Shown one piece after another: positions 24,655-32,417 of a DNA stretch of 60,530 bases. The notes beneath the pieces are model-generated. The model had not been told where the DNA came from and did no database searches. It was given only the letters and a program-made list of their open reading frames with translations. The stretch covers positions 1 through 60,530 of the forward strand of contig NZ_JAQWCQ010000016.1 in assembly GCF_028705895.1 (NCBI RefSeq), read 5' to 3'. Position numbers and translations under genes: made by a program. This DNA is from Massilibacteroides sp. (GTDB lineage: Bacteria; Bacteroidota; Bacteroidia; Bacteroidales; Tannerellaceae). Every line of letters starts with the position of its first letter. The stretch's first letter is position 1.

Positions 24655-26772
24655 TTATTTTAATCCTCTGTTTTCAAGCAGGGCATCTGTTCCCGGCTCT
24701 TTACCTCGGAAGTTAACGTACATAACAGAAGCATCGTCAATTCCTCCGGGTGTTAATACATAATTGCGGAATTTAGCGGCAACTTCCTGATTGTAAATAT
24801 CGCCGGTTTCTTTAAACGCACGGAAAGCATCGCAATCAAGTACTTCAGACCAGATATAACTGTAGTATCCTGCTGTATAACCACCCCCCATGGTGTGATT
24901 AAAATAAGTAGTACGATAACGGGATGGTATCTGTTTCAACAATCCGCGTTTATTCAATGTCTGCGCTTCAAAATCCATTACATTCAAATTCTCTGGAACT
25001 TCTTTTAATACATGAAAATCCATATCTAAGAATGAAGCTGCAAGGTATTCCGTGGTAGCAAATCCTTGTCCGTATTTGCCGCTTTTGTCTAATTTGTCTA
25101 TTAATTCGGAAGGAATAACTTCGCCAGTTTTATAATGTTTAGCAAATACCTTCAATACTTCCGGTTCAAATACCCAATGTTCCATTATCTGAGAAGGCAA
25201 CTCCACAAAATCACGAGGAACTCCGGAGATTCCGTAATAGTGAACATCTTTAAACAGATTATGCAGCGCATGTCCGAATTCATGGAACAATGTATTCGCT
25301 TCATCAGCGCTTAGCAGAGCCGGTTCTCCTTCTGCCGGAGGAGTGAAATTACAGACAATCGTTACAACCGGAGCCAATCGTTTTCCGTCTTTATATGTCT
25401 GCGAACGATAAGTGCCGCACCAAGCTCCTCCACGTTTACTTTCGCGAGGGAAGAAATCCATATAAAGTACTCCTAAATGTGTACCGTCTTTGTCTTTACA
25501 CTCAAATGCAACAGCTTCAGGGTGAGGTAATGGAATATCTTTAATCGGTGTAAACGTAATTCCATAAAGTTTATTCGATACATAAAAAACGCCTTCATAA
25601 ACATTCTCCAACTTCAAATAAGGGCGTACCTGATTTTCATCCAAATCAAATTTTGCTTTTTTCGCTTTTTCAAAATAGTAACGCCAATCCCAACCTTCGG
25701 GCTCGAAATTACCACCTTCTTTTTTTATTTCGACCTTGATATCATTCAACTCGTCTTTTGCCTTAGCTAACGCCGGAGTCCAGACCTCATTCAAAAGTTT
25801 AAATACATTATCTTCATTTTTGGCCATCCGTTCTTCCAAAACAAAAGATGCATAATCTTCGTATCCCATTAGTTTTGCTTTCTCAAGACGTAACGACACT
25901 AACTTTCTTACCACTTCTTTATTGTCGGCATCATTATTATTGTTTCCACGATTAATATATCCATTGAATATTTTTTCGCGCAAAGATCTGTTGTCCGCAT
26001 ATTGAAGGAAAGGCATCACACTGGGATTATGCAAGGTAAATACCCATTTTCCTTCCAGGTTATTCGCTTTTGCAACTGCTGCCCCATTAGCAATAAGACT
26101 TTCAGGTAAACCGGCTAAGTCGGCTTCGTTTTCAACTACTAATTTGAAATCATTCGTTTCTTTCAGCATATTCTGACCGAAAGTTAGCTGAAGCATAGAT
26201 AGTTCACTATTTAATTCGCGCAACTTGGCCTGATCTGTTTCACTTAAATTTGCACCACCACGTACAAATCCTTTATACGTTTCTTCAAGTAATTTGGCTT
26301 GTTCTTTATTCAGGCCTAATTGATCTTGCTTGTCATAGACGGCCTTTACACGTGCAAATAATTTTGGATTCAGGCTGATATCATCTCTGTGTTTAGATTG
26401 CAATGGAGACAATTCACGACTTAATGCCTGCATTTCGTCATTCGTATTTGCTGAGTTTTGTCCGCTAAACACAATAGCAACTTTGCGATATAACTCACCG
26501 CTCTGATCAAGGGCAACAATCGTGTTTTCGAAATCAGGTTCTGCCGTTTGATTAATAATTTTTTCAATTTCTTTCACCTGTTCTTTCATACCCTGAAGGA
26601 AAGCAGGTTTATAATGCTCCAACTTTATCTGGTCAAAAGGAGGAACTCCAAATGGTGTCGTGTATTCCGTAAAGAAAGGATTACCTGTATCCACACTGTC
26701 CGTCTTACTCCCCGACGAACCACATGCGCTAAGTGCAACAGCAATACTTGCGGCCATGACAAACTTTTTCAT
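24655..26772 (-). CDS. dcp: M3-family peptidyl-dipeptidase (Dcp), lipoprotein form
   Basis: A zinc metallopeptidase of 705 residues that removes dipeptides from the C-terminus of peptides. It carries a lipoprotein signal (VALSAC, Cys17), so it works in the periplasm or at a membrane, as is common for Bacteroidetes Dcp homologues. The zinc site is FHEFGHALH near residue 490, with the third ligand Glu in the following helix (VELPSQIMEHW). Other M3 motifs include GGAWCGTYRSQ and FNHTMGGGYTAGYYSYIWSE near the C-terminus. Length fits Dcp or oligopeptidase A; Dcp is preferred on N-terminal TTPFGVPPFDQIKLEHY. Single gene with its own promoter, divergent from the FMN oxidoreductase gene. Confidence 0.92.
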   Translation of the reverse strand: MKKFVMAASIAVALSACGSSGSKTDSVDTGNPFFTEYTTPFGVPPFDQIKLEHYKPAFLQGMKEQVKEIEKIINQTAEPDFENTIVALDQSGELYRKVAIVFSGQNSANTNDEMQALSRELSPLQSKHRDDISLNPKLFARVKAVYDKQDQLGLNKEQAKLLEETYKGFVRGGANLSETDQAKLRELNSELSMLQLTFGQNMLKETNDFKLVVENEADLAGLPESLIANGAAVAKANNLEGKWVFTLHNPSVMPFLQYADNRSLREKIFNGYINRGNNNNDADNKEVVRKLVSLRLEKAKLMGYEDYASFVLEERMAKNEDNVFKLLNEVWTPALAKAKDELNDIKVEIKKEGGNFEPEGWDWRYYFEKAKKAKFDLDENQVRPYLKLENVYEGVFYVSNKLYGITFTPIKDIPLPHPEAVAFECKDKDGTHLGVLYMDFFPRESKRGGAWCGTYRSQTYKDGKRLAPVVTIVCNFTPPAEGEPALLSADEANTLFHEFGHALHNLFKDVHYYGISGVPRDFVELPSQIMEHWVFEPEVLKVFAKHYKTGEVIPSELIDKLDKSGKYGQGFATTEYLAASFLDMDFHVLKEVPENLNVMDFEAQTLNKRGLLKQIPSRYRTTYFNHTMGGGYTAGYYSYIWSEVLDCDAFRAFKETGDIYNQEVAAKFRNYVLTPGGIDDASVMYVNFRGKEPGTDALLENRGLK

Positions 26773-26808
26773 TCGTTAATAATTATTACATTAATATTCG
26801 TTACTATG

Positions 26809-26816
26809 CAAATATA
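26809..26816 (-). promoter_or_regulatory. Candidate -7 element for dcp
   Basis: TATATTTG on the minus strand, 36 bp before the dcp start at 26772, in a 95-bp divergent gap. Confidence 0.45.
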
Positions 26817-26867
26817 GAAGTTTTTGTATTACTTTGAACGTGAAATCAGCTAAATACATATAGAAAT

Positions 26868-27815
26868 ATGAATAGAATTTGTGAGTTGTTCAATATTGCC
26901 TACCCTATTATTCAAGGTGGTATGGTATGGTGCAGTGGATGGAGATTAGCATCAGCAGTGAGTAATGCCGGAGGATTAGGTCTGATTGGAGCCGGCTCGA
27001 TGCATCCGGAGGTGTTAAGAGAACATATTCAAAAATGCAAGGAGGCAACAGATAAACCTTTTGGAGTTAATGTTCCCTTAATGTATCCTGAAATTGATTC
27101 TATAATGAAAATATTGGTTGAAGAGAAAGTCAAAGTTGTCTTTACTTCTGCCGGGAATCCGAAGATATGGACAAAACATCTGCAAGAAAACGGAATAACC
27201 GTAGCACACGTTGTAAGCAGTTCAAAATTCGCCGCGAAATGCGAAGAGGCAGGTGTTAATGCGATTGTTGCCGAAGGCTTTGAAGCAGGAGGACATAATG
27301 GTCGCGAAGAGACAACCACTCTTTGCCTTATTCCTGCCGTACGTAAAGCAACGTCTTTACCCTTAATAGCAGCCGGAGGTATAGGAACAGGCGAAGGAAT
27401 GCTTGCAGCCTTTGCTTTAGGGGCAGAAGGCGTACAGATTGGTACTCGCTTTGCTTTAGCAAAAGAAAGTTCAGCGCACGATAACTTCAAAAACTTATGC
27501 CTGAACCTGAATGAAGGAGATACCAAATTATTATTAAAAAAGCTTTCCCCTACCCGTTTAGTTAAAGGAACCTTCGCTTCGGCAGTAGAAGAAGCAGAAG
27601 CAAAAGGAGCGTCGGTTGAAGAATTAAAAGAATTGTTGGGAAAAGGAAGAGCAAAAAAAGGAATTTTTGAAGGAAATTTAGACGAAGGAGAATTGGAAAT
27701 CGGACAGGTTGCCAGTTTGCTTAAAGAAGAACTTTCCGTAAAAGAGATAATGACTGAAATTATAGAAAACTTTCATTCTGCAACAATAAAACTAACATCT
27801 ACAAGTTTTACATAA
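26868..27815 (+). CDS. FMN-dependent nitronate monooxygenase / FabK-like enoyl-ACP reductase
   Basis: A TIM-barrel flavoprotein of 315 residues. Motifs: YPIIQGGMVWCSGWRLASAV at the N-terminus, NAGGLGLIGAGS, PFGVNVPLMYPE, VVAEGFEAGGHNGR-like segment with the catalytic His (AGGHNGRE, about residue 143), PLIAAGGIGTGEGMLAAFALG and GVQIGTRFALAKES, the FMN phosphate-binding region. These are shared by 2-nitropropane dioxygenases and FabK. The length and the GGHNG sequence slightly favour the FabK side, but the choice cannot be settled here. It starts a plus-strand run: the DUF4153-like gene begins 27 bp downstream. Confidence 0.8.
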   Translation: MNRICELFNIAYPIIQGGMVWCSGWRLASAVSNAGGLGLIGAGSMHPEVLREHIQKCKEATDKPFGVNVPLMYPEIDSIMKILVEEKVKVVFTSAGNPKIWTKHLQENGITVAHVVSSSKFAAKCEEAGVNAIVAEGFEAGGHNGREETTTLCLIPAVRKATSLPLIAAGGIGTGEGMLAAFALGAEGVQIGTRFALAKESSAHDNFKNLCLNLNEGDTKLLLKKLSPTRLVKGTFASAVEEAEAKGASVEELKELLGKGRAKKGIFEGNLDEGELEIGQVASLLKEELSVKEIMTEIIENFHSATIKLTSTSFT

Positions 27816-27842
27816 AATATAAACAATCAAATGCTTAGTTTT

Positions 27843-29501
27843 ATGAAAAAGATAAATTGGAGTAAATTAAAATCAAATACTCTATCAACAATAAAAGCTT
27901 ATCCGATAGAGTTTCTACTAAGCATTTGTTTATTTATTACTATTGCTATCGATAAAGAAACAACAAATTGGCATACAGAGAATGTTTACAACGCATTGGC
28001 TCTGTTGCCTTTGTTCTGGATAGCCAGCTTTTCCTTAAATCATTTCTTTGCAGCTCCCCGTTTGAGATGGGTCTATTATTCCAGTATTCTTTTAGCATTT
28101 ATAGCTCCTTTTATTCCAATAGAGAATCCGATTAACCTGCCTTATGGAATAACCTGGATTATTGCTTTTACTGTCTTGTTTGCATGTCGTTCTCAAAAGA
28201 ACAATCTGCATTTTACGATGGATACATTACGCATCCCCTACCATGTTGCAATAAGCGGAATTCTAACGCTTGCACTATCGGGATTGCTCTTTGGCATTTA
28301 TGCATCGTTAGTCTATATTTTCGAAATAGAGTTATTCAATCTGGACGATGTGCGTTTTTATCTGTTCCTATTTCCCTTATCAATTATAGCCCCATTTCTT
28401 TTTTGTCTGTTTCAAGAGAAAGAACAGGATAATTATCAATGGATACCCGGCCGTTTCTTTGAAATTCTGAATAATTGGATTGTTACCCCTGCCGTGTTGG
28501 CCTATACCACTCTCCTATATGTTTATGGATTAAAAATTTTGATTGCTTGGAATCTTCCCAAAGGAATGCTTTCCTACATGATCTCTATTTTTCTTTTTAT
28601 AGCAGTCATAGCAAGAGCTTGTCAGAAATTACTAAAAAAGGAATATTACGGGTGGTATTACAACCGGTTTCATCTGTTAGTAATTCCGGTTTTGATTCTA
28701 TTCTGGATTGGAATATTATATAGAATACAAGAGTATGGCTTTACAGAAGAGCGCGTATATCTTTTTATTCTGGCAATACTTATATCCGTTATAGCTCTTC
28801 TTTCTTTTAATTCTCCAAAAGTTAAATATCTGTACTTCCTTTACCTCGTTATACTTCTTTTAGCACCAATTACATTTATTCCTGCTTTAAGTGCAAAAAA
28901 CATAGGTATATTATCTCAGGAAAGAAGACTTAACAGCGTAATAGAAGAACTTAATCTCAAAGATCCGGAGACAAAACGCATAAGAATGGACAATATCCCG
29001 GAAACATTAAGAGAGAAATCCGCCCAACAGGGTTACGAAAGATTAGTTGATATTTTTCAATACATAATGAAAAACACATCAGCAGACTATATGACAAAAA
29101 AATACGGATATTCTTCTATAGAAGCATTGAATAAAGGATTGTTTGCTGATCATGTACCGGACTATATTGTAGAGGAAACAAATAATATAAAAAGTTATTA
29201 CAGGTCTGATTCTTATTCCTATGATATCAAAGGCTATAACCAATTAATGCATTTGGATTTTAGAACTGATCTCCAAAATGATTCTTTGTTTTTGAAAAAG
29301 GACTCTATTCTTATTACGGCATTTAGTATAAATGATTTCTTTTTAGAACGTCCGGCTTTACTACAGAAAGAAACGTCGCCTGCAGAAATGGATAGTTTAC
29401 TCTATTTAAAAAATGATTCTTGCTTCGCCTTTGTTGACTTTCTTTATGTAAGGAATAAGAAAATCGAAACAATATCAATCAGAACGCTACTAAAAAAGTA
29501 A
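27843..29501 (+). CDS. DUF4153-like multi-pass membrane protein
   Basis: A membrane protein of 552 residues. About ten to twelve hydrophobic segments fill residues 15-350 (for example LLSICLFITIAIDK, ISGILTLALSGLLFGIYASL, FLFPLSIIAPFLFCLF). A soluble C-terminal part of about 190 residues follows (DPETKRIRMDNIPETLREKS onwards). This layout, with an opening like MKKINWSKLKSN and YPIEFLLSI, matches the Bacteroidetes DUF4153 proteins, whose function is unknown. An in-frame ATG at 27831 would add four residues. It probably shares a transcript with the flavoprotein gene. No catalytic motif is visible. Confidence 0.75.
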   Translation: MKKINWSKLKSNTLSTIKAYPIEFLLSICLFITIAIDKETTNWHTENVYNALALLPLFWIASFSLNHFFAAPRLRWVYYSSILLAFIAPFIPIENPINLPYGITWIIAFTVLFACRSQKNNLHFTMDTLRIPYHVAISGILTLALSGLLFGIYASLVYIFEIELFNLDDVRFYLFLFPLSIIAPFLFCLFQEKEQDNYQWIPGRFFEILNNWIVTPAVLAYTTLLYVYGLKILIAWNLPKGMLSYMISIFLFIAVIARACQKLLKKEYYGWYYNRFHLLVIPVLILFWIGILYRIQEYGFTEERVYLFILAILISVIALLSFNSPKVKYLYFLYLVILLLAPITFIPALSAKNIGILSQERRLNSVIEELNLKDPETKRIRMDNIPETLREKSAQQGYERLVDIFQYIMKNTSADYMTKKYGYSSIEALNKGLFADHVPDYIVEETNNIKSYYRSDSYSYDIKGYNQLMHLDFRTDLQNDSLFLKKDSILITAFSINDFFLERPALLQKETSPAEMDSLLYLKNDSCFAFVDFLYVRNKKIETISIRTLLKK

Positions 29502-29593
29502 ATTATCTAATAAAATGTATAGTTTTATATGAGCATTTGGCTTAATTATTTGTTTATTTATTAAGTATGTACAAGAAATAAATGAGATATGAT

Positions 29594-30568
29594 ATGGCAA
29601 CTCAAACATTAAATGAAGCGCTTATTGCTGCAATGCAAAATAAGATATCAGATGGAACGCGATTGGCAAATGTACTTATTGATATACTTTTTATTGGAAA
29701 AGAAGCCGTTTATAGAAGGCTGCGTGGAGAAGTTCCCTTTACATTAAACGAGGCTGCAATTATAGCTCGTGAATTGGGGATTTCTTTAGATAATACGGTA
29801 GGAACAAAAACGACCGACAATGCTTTGTTTGACTTAAGTATGATTGACACGGCAGAACCGATTAAAGCGTACGAAAAAGTAATTAAGCAGTATTGTCAAA
29901 TATACAGGTCTTTTAAAGATTTGGACAATACCGAATTAGGCTTAGCTGCAAATCTTATTCCCCAGGTATTCTATCTTAAATATGCGACTCTCTCAAAATT
30001 CAGATTATTCAAGTGGATTTATCAGAATGATAAAACGAATACATACAGTACCTTCTCTGATCTTATAATACCCGATCATATACGTGATTTGCAAAAAGAA
30101 TACGTAAGAGAAACTCAGTTTATCAAAACAACGATCTATATTCTCGATAACCAGATATTTAACAGCTTTGTAAATGATGTCCGTTATTTTATAAATATAC
30201 ATCTAATAAAACAAGAAGAGGTTGAGCAGATTAAAGAAGATTTAATTCACCTTCTGGGTGATCTGGAAGAATATGCAACAAAAGGTAAATTCAAATCGGG
30301 AAACAACCTGCAGGTATATATTTCTAATGTCAATTTTGAAGCTACATATACTTATGTAAGTACTCCTATAGGCAATTGGGCTACATTCAGATTGTATTCA
30401 ATTAATGCAATTTATTCCACAGATCCATTGGTTTATAATTATAACCGGGACTTTATCCTGTCATTAAAAAAATATTCAACCCTCATATCGGAAAGTGCAG
30501 AAATGCAACGTATCCAATATTTTAACAAACAGAGAGAGATTATTCAATCATTAACAGAAACCACTTAA
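29594..30568 (+). CDS. Hypothetical protein with N-terminal helix-turn-helix
   Basis: A protein of about 324 residues. The first 70 residues look like a helix-turn-helix of the XRE/BetR kind: IGKEAVYRRLRGEVPFTLNE then AAIIARELGISLDN. The rest (about 80-324) is mixed alpha/beta with many aromatic residues and no motif I can name. Similar proteins occur in gut Bacteroidales as predicted regulators; ligand and targets are unknown. The start is uncertain (ATG 29582 or 29594). Its end overlaps the convergent cytidylate-kinase-like gene by 4 bp. Confidence 0.65.
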   Translation: MATQTLNEALIAAMQNKISDGTRLANVLIDILFIGKEAVYRRLRGEVPFTLNEAAIIARELGISLDNTVGTKTTDNALFDLSMIDTAEPIKAYEKVIKQYCQIYRSFKDLDNTELGLAANLIPQVFYLKYATLSKFRLFKWIYQNDKTNTYSTFSDLIIPDHIRDLQKEYVRETQFIKTTIYILDNQIFNSFVNDVRYFINIHLIKQEEVEQIKEDLIHLLGDLEEYATKGKFKSGNNLQVYISNVNFEATYTYVSTPIGNWATFRLYSINAIYSTDPLVYNYNRDFILSLKKYSTLISESAEMQRIQYFNKQREIIQSLTETT

Positions 30569-31194
30569 TCTATCTGTTTTTTCAAAATAAAATCTTTAAT
30601 ATACACAGCCGTTTCTTCTACGCCTAAAATAGAGGAATCAATAGTAAGGTGATAAGACATAGCACTACCCCATTTCTTGTTCGTGTAGTAATTATAGTAT
30701 GCTGCTCTTTCTTTGTCTTTTTTTGTCATTAACTCAACTGCCTGATCTTCCTTTATTTTAAACTTATCCATAATACGCATCTTCCGAATTCCGGAAGGAC
30801 AGTGAATAAAGACATTAAAACAGTTCGGATCATCTCTTAAAATGTAATCCGCACAACGTCCTACGATAACGCAAGATTGTTTCTTTGCTAAATTACGGAT
30901 CGTATCACTTTGAAGTTTAAACAAACCATCGTTGCATAATATATCAGTGTATGGGGTAAACATCCCCATATAAGGTAAGCCAACCGAAAAGGCGTAGGAT
31001 AAGCCTTGCGTAGAACGTTCATCAGCCTTTTCAAAAAAAGCTTTATTCAAACCACTCTCTTTTGCCGCAAGAACTAAGAGCTCTTTATCATAAAAAGAAA
31101 TCCCCAATAATTCAGCAAGTTTTTGTCCGATATCGTAACCTCCGCTTCCGAATTGACGACCAATTGTGATTTTGATTTTATTCTTTATGTTCAT
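30565..31194 (-). CDS. Cytidylate kinase-like protein
   Basis: A P-loop kinase of 209 residues in the cytidylate-kinase-like family. The N-terminus ITIGRQFGSGGYDIGQKLAE carries the phosphate-binding loop (GSGG, without the Lys of a strict Walker A). ISFYDKELL follows, then VIVGRCADYIL and CFNVFIHCP, and a C-terminal YYTNKKWG and YHLTIDSS. Typical of the AAA_33/Cytidylate_kin2 proteins of gut anaerobes. The true substrate is not established; it may not be CMP. It is a single gene, convergent with the preceding HTH gene. Confidence 0.85.
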   Translation of the reverse strand: MNIKNKIKITIGRQFGSGGYDIGQKLAELLGISFYDKELLVLAAKESGLNKAFFEKADERSTQGLSYAFSVGLPYMGMFTPYTDILCNDGLFKLQSDTIRNLAKKQSCVIVGRCADYILRDDPNCFNVFIHCPSGIRKMRIMDKFKIKEDQAVELMTKKDKERAAYYNYYTNKKWGSAMSYHLTIDSSILGVEETAVYIKDFILKKQID

Positions 31195-31326
31195 AGCTTT
31201 TCAAGTTTAGTATTTGAAGGCTAAAATACGATTTTACTTATACATTATATATACAATACTTTACTTTATTTCATATATCCATGATATTCCATATCTTCAC
31301 CTCATTATTTATGAATGAAGTTAGGT

Positions 31327-31797
31327 ATGGCAGAAGATTTAATAATAAGCAAAGGCAGCAAATCCGAAAAGTATGAAGAATTGATTCCTCAAATCAGAGC
31401 TTTGATTCTGTATGAATCTGATTCTATTGCCAATATGGCAAATGTGGTGGCGGCATTAAAACAAACTTTTGATTTCTTTTGGGTTGGGTTTTATATTCTA
31501 CGTGAAGACCAATTGGTACTTGGCCCTTTTCAAGGACCTATAGCATGTACCCGGATCAAAAAAGGCAGAGGGGTCTGTGGTACCGCTTGGGAAAAAGGGG
31601 AAACAATCGTTGTCCCCGACGTAGATCAGTTTCCTGGACATATAGCCTGTAGTTCGTTGTCAAAATCAGAAGTTGTAATTCCGTTGTTCGACGACGACGA
31701 ATTCATTGGTGTCTTAGATATCGACAGCGATAAAGTAAATGATTTCACTCAGGAAGATGTGTTTTATTTAGAGCAGATAGTAGGACTTTTAGAATAA
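31327..31797 (+). CDS. msrC: Free methionine-(R)-sulfoxide reductase (GAF domain)
   Basis: A single GAF domain of about 156 residues. It matches the fRMsr family, which reduces free methionine-R-sulfoxide and so repairs oxidised methionine pools. The motifs are diagnostic: FFWVGFYIL, LVLGPFQGPIACTRI, GRGVCGTAW and FPGHIACSSLSKSEVVIPLF, supplying the three conserved Cys used for catalysis and disulfide exchange. I choose ATG 31327 (MAEDLII); ATG 31315 would add four residues. It stands alone, convergent with the IMPACT-family gene, only 3 bp from its stop. Confidence 0.9.
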   Translation: MAEDLIISKGSKSEKYEELIPQIRALILYESDSIANMANVVAALKQTFDFFWVGFYILREDQLVLGPFQGPIACTRIKKGRGVCGTAWEKGETIVVPDVDQFPGHIACSSLSKSEVVIPLFDDDEFIGVLDIDSDKVNDFTQEDVFYLEQIVGLLE

Positions 31798-31800
31798 AAC

Positions 31801-32403
31801 TTATTCTTCTTTCAGAAAAGCAGTTTCAACTTTTTCTAAACGGGCTTTTAATCTTTCTGCGCTTCCTTTTCGGATACGGAGCGTCATCTCACAATCCATC
31901 TGAAAATTTTGCGATATGATTTCTGGTCCGTCTTCTTTAACGATTCGCATAATACTATTAAGATATGGATATTCAAAGCATACAGTAATATCTTCATCGA
32001 CTGTTCTTTCCTCTATTTCTGCTGCCGCAATAGCTTCTGCTGCCGCTGTACGATAAGCAACGATAAGACCTCCCGTGCCTAACTCGATACCTCCAAAGTA
32101 ACGAATAACAACAATAAGAATATAGGTTAGTTGATTTGAATTAATTTGTCCGAGAATGGGTTTGCCGGCAGTTGATGAAGGTTCGCCGTCGTCATTGGCA
32201 CGAAATTCTTCTCTTTCGGCTCCCAGCATATATGCCCAGCATACATGACGAGCATCATAATACTGTTTTTTATATTTATCCAATGCCTCTTTCACATCCT
32301 CTACCGTACGTACAGGTACAGCGTATGATATGAATTTACTTCTTTTTTCGCTATAATAGCCTTCTGATATTTCTTTGATGGTTCTGTAACTATCTTCTGC
32401 CAT
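31801..32403 (-). CDS. IMPACT/YigZ family protein
   Basis: A 200-residue member of the UPF0029/YigZ family. The signature region contains NDDGEPSSTAGKPIL, VVIRYFGGIELGTGGLI and an N-terminal KFISYAVPV with ARHVCWAYML. The N-terminal domain has a ribosomal S5 domain 2-like fold; the C-terminal ferredoxin-like domain covers about residues 135-200. Proteins of this family are linked to translation control in eukaryotes; the bacterial role is unknown. It starts 14 bp after the uvrA stop, so both probably share a transcript. Confidence 0.9.
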   Translation of the reverse strand: MAEDSYRTIKEISEGYYSEKRSKFISYAVPVRTVEDVKEALDKYKKQYYDARHVCWAYMLGAEREEFRANDDGEPSSTAGKPILGQINSNQLTYILIVVIRYFGGIELGTGGLIVAYRTAAAEAIAAAEIEERTVDEDITVCFEYPYLNSIMRIVKEDGPEIISQNFQMDCEMTLRIRKGSAERLKARLEKVETAFLKEE

Positions 32404-32417
32404 TACAAATTCGTTAT

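Noticed and set aside
27029-27526. 165-residue antisense open frame within the FMN oxidoreductase gene
   Set aside because: Shadow of the real gene's codon use; composition is atypical (Pro, Ala and Lys rich) and no motif is present.
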